Shown in pieces: positions 41,990 through 54,506 of a stretch of 64,000 nt of DNA. The position numbers and the translations under genes were made by a program. Numbering within the stretch: position 1 is the stretch's first letter; every line of letters begins with the position of its first letter. The stretch is from Kitagawia praeruptora (Eukaryota > Streptophyta > Magnoliopsida > Apiales > Apiaceae). The stretch is taken from positions 59,319,501-59,383,500 of the forward strand of contig CM075354.1 in the NCBI GenBank assembly GCA_037693485.1, read 5' to 3'. Below the pieces are notes generated by a model, which ran no database searches, had not been told where the DNA came from, and saw nothing but the letters and a program-made list of their open reading frames with translations.

Positions 41990-43996
41990 TTCACAGGTAT
42001 GTGCATCTATTTACTTTTTCTCCTCACTAGTATTATTGTTTGTGCAAATAAGTCAAGCTAATGACAATAAACAAGCGCTATTCGGGAGGCAACCCAAGGA
42101 ATTTTGTTGATTTGAATAATATTCTTGTGTGTTTGGACTATGCAGGGAGATGGAAGCGTGTGGTAAGTGAAAAATTGATGGGGCATTGCAAAAGAATTCA
42201 AAGGCTTGAAATTAAGTTCAAGGGCTTGAATCATGATACACTACCACCTCGACCATAATTCAGGGGAGTTCTTTCTTTTCTTCCTCGCATTTTAGTCAAT
42301 TGTGTTGTTATATATATATATATATATTGTTTGTTTCGTTAGGTTAGTGGTTGTTTCTTGTGGACAAGAAACGTGATAAGTTGGGGGGTGTGTGTGTTCA
42401 TTGTGATGTTATAAAAAAAATTAAAAATTAAAAATTAAAAATCACAAAAATAATTCTAGCCATGTGAAGATTACTTTTTCTAAGTTAGCTTGATACATCC
42501 ATGCATGCTAAAAGAATCTTGTGCTATTGACGCTTTTGATTGAGAAATGATATGCTTTGTTCTTGTGCACACACTTTCACTAGCAAGTTGAAACTGGTAG
42601 ACTTAATTGAATGTGGTAAGTGATTAGAATGACATGAATATGTGCAAGATGACTTGGTTTCCATGCTTTGAGTACAAGAAGGTGCGTTAGAGAGTCTTGT
42701 TACTTGGGATTGATTATGTTTTGTCACACCAAGCGAGTTTTGAGCCTATATGCATATCTTCTGCACGATTTTTCGTTTGCTTGAGTGTCCACATGTTGTT
42801 TGCAATGCTAGCACTTGTTTGAGACCTTTCTTGAAATGCATGAAATTATTTGATGATAAGATGATAAAGGCAGTTAGGTATAACTTCATAATTCCCATAT
42901 TACCACACCATTTATACATGATCAATTAGTTAACCCGTTGATCTTAATCCTATTCTTTCGGTGACACACCACATTACTTACCTATATCTTTTTCTTGTAT
43001 TGGCCTTACATTAACTTGAACCCAATTGTCAAAGGCTAGTATAGTGATTAAGAGAGTGATAAGGTGTGCAAAAAGGGGGTTTATTGATGATCATTACTTT
43101 TTGGAAAATATTGGGTTTGGTTGTTACTTGTTAGTCGGAGTTTGTAATAATATCAATGGATCATTGTTTTTTTTTGTTTATATTTAGCTCTCTTAAAAAA
43201 AAAAGAAAAAAAAATTATTTATATGAGAGCATACTTATGTTTGTTTGATCCTTCTTTGTTCGACTAATCAAGTTATTTGTTGGAAAAAGAATTTAAGTGT
43301 GGGATGATAGATGGGGAGTTGAATGATTTCGGTTGTTGGGTACTAGCTTTTGACATTTCACTTTCTTTGGCTTTACTTGACATACCTTGTCCCTAGCCCC
43401 AGTACAACCCGAATAAAGACCTTTTAATTATCATCAGTGGTGTATGTTGTGTTAAAGTAAGATTGATACCAAATGTCAAGCATGCTTATGATTTTGTTGG
43501 AATAGAGTGATACACTTACCCTTGTTCTTGAGTGAATATTCTTTTGTGAGTGAAAGGTGAGTTATTACTGTATTTTGTATATGAGATCCCAAGTTTTGAC
43601 TCAAAAATGTACTCTTGTGGGCTTAGCATGATTACCAACTTATTCTTACATTTGCCATGAACTTTTGAGAACTTATACATATTCATTGAGTAAAACTATG
43701 TGAATACTTGCATCTTCGACACCAAGACATTGCATTATTCACTTTGATTCTTAAGTTGATGTGGCATGAGAGGATTTATAAGTGTGGTGTTGTATTGGCA
43801 TTCGATTTTTTTCATGAGCTAGATGGATTTTGTGGGTACATTCACTATAGGCCCTCACGAGACAAAACTCATCCTACTAGGGCTACCTAGGGGTTTAACG
43901 GCTTGTTGCATATGCTCAATGCCATCGTGTCACCTACGAAAGTGGTATTAATAAGTAGTTATTTTATAGTGGTTTACTCGAGGACGAGTAAAGGTC
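41990..43996 (+). other. 3' non-coding region of non-autonomous element
   Basis: About 2 kb without a credible gene. It holds the GGGAGGCAACCCA motif (42083-42095, shared with Athila at 16409), a TA dinucleotide run at about 42310-42329, an internal polypurine-like AAGTTGGGGGGTG (42378-42390), and the block at 43822-43950 conserved with Athila 17691-17825. The 65-codon frame at 42061-42258 overlaps the shared motif and is not supported. Confidence 0.6.
43822..43950 (+). other. Conserved 3' block, second copy
   Basis: Counterpart of 17691-17825, about 80% alike by eye, with conserved CTATAGGCCCTCACGAGAC and GGGCTACCTAGGGGTTTAA. Located about 50 bp before the polypurine tract. Confidence 0.7.
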
Positions 43997-44011
43997 AAGT
44001 TGGGGGGTATT
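43997..44011 (+). promoter_or_regulatory. Polypurine tract of non-autonomous element
   Basis: AAGTTGGGGGGTATT adjoins the right LTR. Confidence 0.8.
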
Positions 44012-45594
44012 TGATACATGCTAATTTTATGTACATTTTATAGCATGTTATCTCTCATTTATCCTTAGTTTGTAATAATTTTGTCCTTGATTAGCATGTT
44101 AGTAGCATTTTAATTTGGATTGGATGCTAAGTTGATTTTTTATGTTTATAGGATAATTTTGGAAGCAAAAGGAGCCTAATTTCGCATTTTCAAGAGACCG
44201 TAGATTAGATCTGGGCGAGCAATGAGGAAATAAGAATTGTCACTAAAATATGAAAAGTGATATATTCTTAAAGCAGGAATCCCGGTTGGAATTAATATAA
44301 TTTTTGTGAAGCGAAAGGAGTCCGGTTCCAAGCCCTCAATTGTCCGCAGCTTAGGACTTAAGGATTTATTTATATTAATAAATATTTAATTTATTTAGAA
44401 AATTATATTTATAAATATCTAATAATATTAGATATTTATTTTTATAATTTCTGGATTTAATTAATTATTTATTAATTACAAGCTGTGCGGGTTAAAAAGC
44501 ATTTCTACCGAGCTCATCCATATGAAGACGAAATAGGCCCCTTTTGTTGAATTGGTTTAAGCCGCCAGACAAGTCATGTGTTAGTAAATGAATTTCCAAA
44601 GCAGAAGTTAGGTGCCGAAGCCGCCAGTTGCTTTTCAATTTTTATTTCTTTGGTTGCTTTCGGCTCAATTATTAAGTAGATGGTGTGCTTATTTCTAGTA
44701 TAAATAGGTTTGTACTTCATAGGTTTTAGGAGGAATCCATCAATCTTGTAACGTAGAGCACTGCACAAAATTTCAGTTTGTATTTATTAGTTAGTTTAGG
44801 GGTGGATAATAAAAGTAGAGAAGAAGAAGAAACTTTGAAGGAGAGCTTGGGCAAGGGTTGAAGGGATTCAATTCAGACTTACAGATTTCTTCAAAGTTGT
44901 ATTTTTCTTAACTCTATACTCTTGTAAATATGGTTTTGATTTTATATATATGTTTGTGTTATTTATCTAGCATGTGTAACTAATTCTATAATTCGAGAAT
45001 TAGGTAGTATTCATTGGTAATATATAATTGTTTGATTGTGATGCTAATTCTCTACTTTTGCTAATCTATCATTGAGGGCTTAACCCAATTAAGGGAGTCA
45101 TGAACCATTAATTGTATTTCTAGGAATTGTAATGAATTGGGAGAGGATTTACAATTCTAGTACATGATATGATAGACATAATTCTATTATTGAATCGGGA
45201 GATTAATAAAAAGACTATGAAACTTATAATTCTTGGGTTTTAATAATCTAAAATTATATTTCGATTGATCATGGGAGTGACTTTTGAGATATAATTATAG
45301 ACACTATTTTGTATCTTGGGAGAGAACATTATAGAATTTAGAAGGATTGTTTTTAGCAAAGTACGAGAGATACGCATCACATCAACATTATTGAACCAAT
45401 TGAAGAAACCTAGTTCTCGGGTTACTTTCCTCATCACTTAGTTTTAACTGCTTATTTTAGTTAAATTTAGTTAAATTTAGTTAGAAACAAACACCCAATT
45501 ATTTCTCCACACTTCTAGATTGTAAGAAATTAAAACCTGAACTTGTATTAACAGTCCTTCCCTGAGAACGAACTTCACAAAAATACTACCATCA
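44012..45594 (+). repeat. 3' LTR of non-autonomous Athila-type element
   Basis: 1583 bp, same length as the left LTR with about four differences. It starts TGATACATGC and ends TACCATCA, followed by TAAAC at 45595-45599. Confidence 0.9.
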
Positions 45595-45615
45595 TAAACC
45601 TAAGAAATCAATATA

Positions 45616-47506
45616 TCAATATATATATATATATATATAAAGGAGGGTACGCGGGAGTTTAGGTGGCGCTCTAAGATCGTCTCAATCTATTTTTCTAATT
45701 TTCTAGAATTTTAGAATTTTAAACACTTATAAATATAAAAATATCATTTAACATATTAGAAGTAGAATAGGTGTTCGAATTTATAGTGGTGAAGAGTTCG
45801 AATTTATAAGAAGACATATGATTAGAAGTTCTATTGTAAGTAGAATAAGTATTTATAAAGCATATGATTAAAAGTTCTATTGAAAGTAGAATATAGGAGT
45901 TCGAATTTATAGAGATAAGAGTTCAAATTTATAGAAAAAACATATAAATAAAAGTTTCTATTGGAAGTAGAATAAGTATTTATAAAGCATACGATTAAAA
46001 GTTCTATTGGAAGTAGAATAGGAGTTTGAATTTATAGAGAATAAGAGTTCGAATTTATAGAAAAACATATAAATAAAAGTTCTATTAGAAGTAGAATATG
46101 TGTTTGAATATATAGAGCATCCATATAACTAAATATTTTATAGAAAGTACGATCTTCTTAAATTATATATTTTTAATATAAGTTAATTATACTTCTATTA
46201 GGAAAATTTATTCATAAATCCAATACTATTATCATAAAAAAGTCATCGTATTTAAAAGAAAAGAATTGATGTGTTAACATTATAAAAGAACATTCTCATG
46301 CAGGAATCCTAAATAAAAATAGGAGTATCTATAATATAAAGAGAAAATAAGATGTGCTTTCATTTTCTAAAACTCCATAAATATTAGAAAGTCTAGATAA
46401 AGTATAAATTGGAATTCACTCTATTTTTTAGGTTTTAATTTTAAGGAAAAAAGTTGTTGTGTAAGATAAGTATCAATAATAATATGTAATGAATTTGTAA
46501 TTTCGACCCAAACGAGAGCGGCTCGAAACGTGTTTAACAGGAAGACGGCTCACTATAAAAGATTGTATTAGCTATTAAAATATCATTTTGATGTTATAAA
46601 TTTTATTTTATTTTTAGGATTTGATTTTTATGGATAAACATTATCATACAAGTGATACATGTAAAAGTTAGGTTTTTGGTCTTAACTAGGGAGCAGATAA
46701 ATAGTAATAACCGTGTTTAACGAGAAATCGATTCATTAGAAAAGACCGTATAAAAATGTTTGAATATATAAGGAATACATAAAATAGAAATGTTTTATTA
46801 ATAGAAGTAGAATACGAGGACGGTGGAGACGTCTTACACGATTTTTAAAATTATATATCTTTTTTCCTAGAAATCCTTTATTTTATCTTTTATATACAAG
46901 TTAATTATACTTGCATTAGAAAAATATATCCATAAATTTAATATTATTCCCGTAACGAAAAGTCTTCGAATTTAATTTTTTTATATGTTAACATAACAGA
47001 AAGACATTCTCATGCAGAAGTTATAAATAAGTACATGAATATCTATAATATACAGAAAAAATAAGATGTATTTTCATTTTTAAACTCTATAAATATTAGA
47101 AAGTTTAAAGAATATAAAAATTGGAATTTACTTTCTTTATATAATTAGTTAGAATTTCGGTTCCAAATAAGAGCGACTCAAAACGTATTTAACGAGAAGA
47201 CGACTCACTAGAAAAGATTGTATTAGCTATTAGAATTTGATATTGATGTCATAATTTTTTTTATTGTTCGATTTTATGGATAAAAAATATTATATAAGTC
47301 TTTATAATATGTGTTAAAGTTGAGATTTTGATTTTAATGAGAGAGCGGCTCAATCGAAAGAATCGTGTTTAACAAGAAATCGATTCATTAGAAAAGGATA
47401 TTTAATTATTAAAATTTAAAATTAATATTACAATATAACGTAAATGTATTAATTTTTTTAAAAAAAATTTTATAACGCCGCCGCGAAGCGCGGCTTTATC
47501 GACTAG
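45616..47506 (+). mobile_element. Non-autonomous Helitron, family 2, copy A (complete)
   Basis: 1891 bp from TCAATATATATA (A outside at 45615) through AAAGGAGGGTACGCGGGAG to a 3' hairpin CCGCGAAGCGCGG, then CTTTATCGACTAG with a T outside. The interior has repeated TTCGAATTTATAGA and TCTATTGGAAGTAGAAT modules and two diverged copies of a GAGCGGCTCGAAAC...GATTGTATTAGCTATTA segment. No Rep/helicase coding. Confidence 0.8.
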
Positions 47507-49200
47507 TTAATATTTATTTTAACATGTAATTAGCATATACATGTCATGATATGGATTAATGACCTGTACTTCACGTAAATTGTCTTTGCCATAGAATGAT
47601 CTTATTAAAAAATAAGGTAAGTACCATGTTTATTAATAGTAAGCTGCCTAGATAATCTATTAATATGAATGCCTTGCTTAATTGGCATATAAAGTTATTG
47701 TTTATTAATGCATAGCAAGAACCATGTATGTGATTTAACATGGTCAAGCAATTAAATTTATGAATTGTACAGGTGATTTAATCATGTACATGATATGATG
47801 GTATTGGCTAGAGCTTGTGATATTCTTTATAATTTCGATATGCACGACATTCGGTAGTGACTTTGTAAATATAATTTTTCAAAGTTAAAATCCTGGCATG
47901 CATAATTTTAATTTTAAATATTTATTTGATGAAAAACATAGAAGAACGATAATTTAGTTCATCAATCTGGGTTGGTGATCTTGATGGATTAATGGGCTAT
48001 ATGTTGACAAATAAATTATCAATTATTTGAGTTAGGTATACATGTGGAGTAGATGAAATTCTACTTATAATAATATGTCATGTGATCTGGTTGGCTAGAA
48101 ATTTTTAGTTGTTAAAAATTTCACAAGGTATCTATTAGTAATATACACTTGTATCTATTCTAGATACTTTGCTTCCATGTTTCTTTGTCGATTGTACCGA
48201 ACACACTACCTCTTTTCATTGGATGAATAATTGAAGGTGTTGCGTATCTATTTTAATAATGCTACTTTGGTTTGTGGCAAGGGTGCAGGACTAGATTTGT
48301 ATGGTACAAGAATTTTATTATCAGTTTGTCTCTGAAATTATTGGCACAAAAATCCTTCGTGGGTTTTAAAACGTTCAAAAACCTAACATGCCTGATACAT
48401 AATGAGTATAGGATGAGGGTCGGCACAAGATTTTTATATTTTTCGGTTGAATTGATTCTTCCACTTAAATATCATGTTCTTGTGTTGGTGTCGATTTGCT
48501 GTGACAGTGACACACGAGCCTATTATGGTGATCCATGTGATACTTAATACGGCATTGCGGTCAGATTTGTACACTGAACTTTGGAGAAATCCAGAATATT
48601 GTTAACCCTAACGCATCAGTTGATCAAGGATCACGCTGAATGTGGGTTTACTGGAAGTTTATGTTCTTCCTTGGAACTCTTCTGGTTGTACCGGTGATGA
48701 GCCAGAATATTAGGTTCTCTTGTGAACCAAATTGAAATTTAAGAGAAATTCAAAAGTACAATTTTTCAGTGACAAGAACAGGAAAGTTCTTTGAGCATGA
48801 TATTAAAACCTGAGAGGTTTTAATGATCGACGTGAAACCTGCTCAAGTGAGAGGTGGTAACAAGTTGTGTGATTACTTTATAGTAATACATTGATTATGT
48901 GTACTCATTAAAGAGTAAAAATGAAGCTTTATAGAGAAGAATATACTCTATAAGCTCGAGACTGAAAACCAACTTACTACGAAAAATTAAGATGGTTAAG
49001 AATGATTTTGGTGGTGAATAATCACTAGGTGAATTTCGTTTCATAACGTGAATATTCATGAGGTCACAGTACCTTACTCGCATAAGGTATATGGAGTAGT
49101 TGCAGGCTCAAGTTGCGTTCTAACTAGAGATGCATAATGATTATGATCGGTTCGGTCTATCACCGAATCTGAGGATATTAGTTATGAAGAGACTAATCAT

Positions 49201-49385
49201 TCCTTAAACAAGATACCTTGAAAGGAAATAATAGAATTTCCAATTAATTCTGGAATGGTTTCGACATTCTTAGAAATATTAAAATGTGGGGGTATCTTGA
49301 AGCGAAAATAATAAAATTTTCTGAGAATTCTAGAATGTAGAGAAACATTCTTAGATATATTTAAAATGTGGGGGTATCTTGAAGA
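49201..49385. repeat. Two-copy tandem duplication, about 82 bp
   Basis: AAATGTGGGGGTATCTTGAA recurs with a spacing of 82 bp (49281 and 49363). The preceding AATAATA...TTCT...ACATTCTTAGA sequence is duplicated with divergence. Confidence 0.65.
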
Positions 49386-50599
49386 TGTCTTGATACCTAT
49401 ACTTAAAAAGGTTAAAGGAGTTCCAAAAGCCAGTTGTGATATTTTGGATGTATATATAGACAACGATGAAGTCTAACGATATCATGTGGTCTGCAAATGA
49501 ATCTAATGTATAAGATTCATTATAATGCAATTACAAAATCTAGGAATGCTTCTATGATGAATTAGTAGTTCCTTGTAAATTTGTAATTAAAATTTATCCG
49601 AAAAAAAAACTTTTACGAGTTATTGGATGAATGCGAGGTTGAACCTAGACAGAGCAAAAGACTTGGAAAATTTGTTAGTCCAAAAATGTCTGAAATTTTG
49701 CTTGATGGTAAAACTCAAAGCTTGAGAGAAGCTATGAGAATTTTTCTGATAATCCTATGAGAAAAAGGATATCAATAGAGAAATTGACTAGAATTAAGAA
49801 GTCAATAAGTCAAGATTTCTAACACGTATGTTAGAAAATGGATTGTGACACTTTTCAAATAAATATGATCTCTCTATATCCTTTGTGGGGGAAAAGGGAT
49901 GTTAAGAAATAGAGAGAAGTGATTCTATGTGACAGAATCATATTAAAAAACGTATGGATCTTCTTGCGAGATAGATACTACTTGGACCCAAACGAATTTT
50001 CAAATTTAGAAAATAAATATATGGGTCAAAGAAAAGTAAAAGACCAGACTGATAATTTAAAGATTATAGTCAAAAGTGAAGACCTAACGTACTCTATGTT
50101 ATATTCTTGAGTTACAAGAATATGGTTCATCAAGATGATACTTAAATTATTGGCATTGTGAAATTTAGAAGTACATCAATGAACTTTGGAACAGTCTTTC
50201 TTGGTTTCTCTGGTTAAGAAAATAGTAGAAAGTCTGTATTCTTGTGATTATGTTGATTGAATCTAGATACGAAAATTGGCATAGGCATATGAAATTTGAT
50301 ATTGTTGCGATATGCTATGGTTTCATAATAAACGATGTAGTTGCCACTTTGAGGACGCTCAAATTTGGTAACTGAGTGAATAAGTATTGCCAGTTTAGGG
50401 ACTCTTAAACTTGGTAATGAGATAAATTGAAATTACTAATTTTTGGGACGCTAAAAATTGGTAATGTCAATTACGATTTGAAGCCTTAGATGATGACTGG
50501 TAAAGTAATTACCAAAATGTGACATGCCAATGTTGAGATGTAAAATTGATAGAAAATCAATGAATTGACAAATGTGTATATGTTATTTACACATGAGAT

Positions 50600-50763
50600 A
50601 ATAAAATTATTGTAATTACAGGTGAGTGATTTGATCATTATGAGAAGTAATGACAAGATGGTCATCTCTAGTAATTTGGATGAGAAATTGTTGTAATTGC
50701 ACGTGAGTGATCTGATCATTATGAGAAGTAATGACAAGATGATCATCTCTAGCAATTTGGATG
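50600..50763. repeat. Two-copy tandem duplication, 81 bp
   Basis: GATCATTATGAGAAGTAATG, flanked by GTGAGTGAT and ATCTCTAG.AATTTGGATGAG, occurs twice 81 bp apart with only a few differences. Confidence 0.75.
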
Positions 50764-51140
50764 AGGCTTAAAGTTTTGATTTTGGAAAATAAAATCTTAA
50801 TAACTTAAAAGTCCTAAAGGATACATGTCACACGTTAGTGATGTGAATCTTGAAGAGATCAACGTAACTAAATCTAGTATATCTAGAATGAATATATATT
50901 ATGTATCTATCTAAGGATAGATGAACAAAGATCTCTCAAGAATGATTGAAAGTCTATTGTACATTTCAAAATGGTACAAAATCAGACATAGGCTACACAG
51001 TTGGTAAGCTGGAGCACGAGTCAAATCAAGATTGGTCTCTTGAAAGTGATTGCAATGAGACTAATAAGGAGAAATATCTATTCATCATCAAATATATAAA
51101 ACTGATAACTTATATATAAATATACAATACAAATTATAAC

Positions 51141-52345
51141 ATATTATAAATATATTTATAAATATAATAATTTATAAAATATAATAATAATTTATAAATA
51201 ATAATAATAAAAATATAATAATAAATTATAATAATAATAATAAAAAAATATATAATATTAATAAATAATATTATAATAAAATATAATAATATTATAATAA
51301 TAATAATTATTATATTAATTAATAATATATAATAATATATATAATAATATAATATTAATATAATAATAATATAATATTATATATTAATATTATATTAATA
51401 TTATATTATTATATATATTATTATATATTATTAATTAATATAATAATTATTATATTAATAATTATTAATTATTATATTATATAATAATATAATATTAATA
51501 TAATATAAATTATAATAATATATAATAATATATAATAATAATATAATATATTATAATATTATTATAATATAATAATATATTATAATATTATATTATAATA
51601 TAATATTATTATAATATAATATATTATATTATAATAATATTATATTATAATATTTATATAATATAATATTTATATAATATTATATTATATTATATTATAT
51701 TATAATATAATATAATATATTATAATATTATCATATTATTATATATAATATAATAATATAATTTATTATATATATTATATAATATTATTATATATATTAT
51801 AATATATATAATAATATTATATATTATAATATATAATATAATATATTATAATATTATAATATATATAATATATAATATATTATAATATATTATAATATAT
51901 TATCATATATAATATTATAATATTATAATATTATAATATATATTATATAATATTATTATATATTATATAATATTATAATATTATATTATAATATTATTAT
52001 AATATTATTATAATATTATTATAATATTATTAAAATATTATTAATAATATAATATTAATATAATTATATTATTATAATATAATATTATATTATATTATTT
52101 ATATTATATGATATTATATATTATTATAATATAATATAATATTATAATATTATTATAATATTATTAATTATTATTATTATATTTAATAGTAATAATTTTT
52201 AAATAATATTATATTAATTTATTATTATATTATAATATAATATATATTTATTATTTATAATATTATAATAATATTATAATATTATTTATAATATATTATA
52301 AATTATTATTATTTATTATAATATTATAATAAATATATAATAATT
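51141..52345. repeat. Extreme AT-only tract
   Basis: About 1205 bp with only four G or C bases by eye. It consists of irregular TAA, TATAA, ATTATA and TAT units with many local palindromes. It ends 36 bp before the 5' end of a family-2 Helitron. No coding. It may form cruciforms or act as a matrix-attachment-like region; this is inference only. Confidence 0.85.
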
Positions 52346-52381
52346 TGTTTTATATATATATTGAAATGATTGCAATCATCA

Positions 52382-52810
52382 TCAATATATATATATAAAG
52401 GAGGATACGCGGGAGATTAGGTGGCGCTTCTAAGATCGTCTCAATCTATTTTTCTAATTTTCTAGAATTTTAGGATTTAAACAAACACTAAAATTTAAAA
52501 TATTTAACATATTAGAAGTAGAATAGATGTTCGATTTTTTAGAGAAGAAGAGTTTGAATTTATAGCGAAGACGTATAATTAGAAGTTCTATTGAAGTAGA
52601 ATAGTTATTTATAAGGCATATAAGTAGAATAGAAGTTCGTACTGGAAGGAGAATAGATATTTCTCCTTATTATAAAAAAGATATAGAATAGTTATTATAT
52701 AAGTAGAATAAAAAAGATTTGCAAATTTTGTAAATTTATATCATTATAAAACTTACGCATAGTCAACAAAATCGTGTCTGTTATACATGAAAGCCAAATC
52801 TTGATTTTAT
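52382..52810 (+). mobile_element. Helitron family 2, copy B (3'-truncated)
   Basis: It starts TCAATATATATATATAAAGG (A outside) with GATACGCGGGAGATTAGGTG and TAAGATCGTCTCAATCTATT, as in copy A. The TTCTATTGAAGTAGAATAG modules follow. No hairpin/CTAG end is found before the MITE at 52814, so the right limit is approximate. Confidence 0.65.
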
Positions 52811-52813
52811 TAT

Positions 52814-53301
52814 GGGCCTGTTTGGCTCCATTTATTGTGGCCAACTTATGTCTTATAAGGCCATAAGCACTTATGAGGGGTGTTTGCCAAAATAAGTTTT
52901 AGCTCAACTTATAACTTATAAACCCATAAGTTGAATGTTAATAATTCTTAACTTTCAACTTATAACTTATAACTTATTCTCGATATACGTAATATATAAT
53001 ATCCTTCAAATCTTCAAAACCATATATCTCTCGATCCATTCATTAGAAAATTGATATGTATATATCAAATTTCTCTATTCATCGAGATCTATCCATTGAT
53101 ATCCATTGTTATATATAAAAAAACAATATTTTGAAAATTATAAAAAAAAAATTAACTTATAAGTTCTGATTTACCCAAACAGTTTACTGATTATAAGTTA
53201 TGATTTACCAAACACTCTACTGACTGCTCTACTCATCACTTACATGACATAAGTGCTTATAAGTCATAAGCTACTTATTTTAAGATACCCCAAACATACA
53301 C
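52814..53301. mobile_element. MITE with GGGCCTGTTTGG terminus
   Basis: The left end GGGCCTGTTTGGCTCC and right end CCCCAAACATACAC are imperfect inverted repeats, flanked by TAT (52811-52813 and 53302-53304). Sub-terminal ATAAGCACTTATGAG and AAGTGCTTATAAGTCATAAG also pair. The ends fit hAT- or Tourist-like MITEs; I cannot decide which. No transposase. Confidence 0.65.
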
Positions 53302-54037
53302 TATGTTTCATCATGAATTTGCTTTATTTGCTTAATTCTATTTTATTATAGTGTTTAATTACTGTTCATAAATTATGAGTTGTAATAATTTATATTGGCT
53401 TCCTGATCGACATACATGTAAATCAAGTTCATCAATGGAAGGATTGCGGACTACATTATCAATGAATTGAGCTTAATTTTTTGGATTGGATAATATTTGA
53501 GGTACTTTTTTTCTTACTGTGTTTCTATTGAATTTCTCTCTCTATTTGTAATCCGTTATCAATTTGCATGTATATCAAATCGTAGTACATGATGTTCTGC
53601 GTCGGCATATTATAATATTTATTTATTATAATTCCTGGAAGACACAAGCTCATGTGGCTCTAAGCCTCTAACATATGGTAATTAATTTTATCTGCATCGG
53701 GAAATTTCAATACGAATAATCGAAAAATCCATTACACAAAACACGGGTTCAGCCACTAAACATGATCAGCTAATTAGAAGTCATGCACGAGTTGGATACA
53801 TCTTTTCTATGTTTTTGGCTATTTTTTTTAACATGCTGGTACAAACAATTTTGATCAATCAAATTATTTTTTAAACTTTAGTTTACCGGACTTTTATTAG
53901 TCAGAGTCTCATATATTCATATAAATTTGCATGTATTTTCTATCACTTTAGAGAATTTGATTTTTATCATGATTTTTTCAATGGTAAAAGCTTAAATATC
54001 ATTCTGTTGTACTCAATTTTGATATGCTCCGCGGTAC
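53302..54037. other. AT-rich stretch, no feature recognised
   Basis: No ORF of note, RNA gene or repeat is recognised between the two MITEs. Confidence 0.5.
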
Positions 54038-54040
54038 TTA

Positions 54041-54387
54041 GGCTCTGTTTGGGATTGCTGTTAAAAATTACTGTACTGTTAAAAAAAGTGCTGTTGAAAA
54101 AAAGTGTTATTGTAAAAAGCTAAAGATTGTTTAGTAATATTTTTGATATGTACATGTTTTAATGTAAAAATATAATAAAAATAATGTTTTTGGTGAGGTT
54201 TGATGTTGAAACTCGCTACTGCTTTCCGCAAAAGCTGAAAAGCAGTTTTTTCAAAAGCATGGGGGACCTGCTTTCTCTAAAAGCACCTTTCATAAAAGTG
54301 GCTTTTAAATTTTACCAAACACTTTTTCAACTGCTTTTGAGAAAAAAGCTGTTGTTGCTGTCTGTAACAACAATCCCAAACACACCT
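54041..54387. mobile_element. MITE, Tourist/PIF-like
   Basis: Terminal inverted repeats GGCTCTGTTTGGGATTGCTG and (right end, reverse-complemented) GGTGTGTTTGGGATTGTTG. TTA occurs at 54038-54040 and 54388-54390, as expected for a PIF/Harbinger duplication. The interior is rich in AAAAGCAG/CTGCTTTT pairs. The 87-codon frame at 54184 is a product of these repeats. Confidence 0.7.
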
Positions 54388-54506
54388 TTAATATTAATCC
54401 TATATCATGAGACATGTGATGATTTTATTTTATTTTTTGCTAAATGACATGTGATAATTATTATTATCGATATGAGTTTACACCTATTTTTTCAATTTTA
54501 TGCAAG

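Larger units (their letters stand above)
26366..45594 (+). mobile_element. Non-autonomous Athila-related LTR retrotransposon, with a Tat element nested inside
   Basis: 1583-bp LTRs differ at about four positions and are flanked by TAAAC. A tRNA-Asp type PBS and an AAGTTGGGGGGTATT polypurine tract bound the interior. Without the nested element at 29506-41155 the interior is about 4.4 kb. It holds only one ORF (29486-41989, split) with no gag, protease, polymerase or integrase motif. It must rely on proteins from an autonomous Athila. Parts of its LTR and 3' region match the Athila at 8497-20202. Confidence 0.9.
47507..51140. other. Long unassigned region with weak Copia-like traces
   Basis: No intact ORF longer than 91 codons. 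A short translation at about 49635-49725 (EVEPRQSKRLGKFVSP, then LLDGKTQSLREAM) resembles the linker between integrase and reverse transcriptase in Copia polyproteins. No other pol motif lies in the expected order, so an old Copia remnant is only a suggestion. Two internal tandem duplications (49201-49385, 50600-50763) are listed separately. No RNA gene is recognised. Confidence 0.3.

Noticed and set aside
42061..42258. 65-codon ORF in the 3' region of the non-autonomous element
   Set aside because: It overlaps the GGGAGGCAACCCA motif shared with the Athila element, where it is non-coding; there is no other support.
48272..48547. 91-codon plus-strand ORF
   Set aside because: No recognisable domain, no promoter and no homologous context. 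Treated as chance in unassigned sequence.
50270..50320. Possible Copia pre-integrase motif (WHRHMKFD)
   Set aside because: It lies downstream of the possible Copia linker at 49635, the wrong order, and no zinc-finger cysteines follow.
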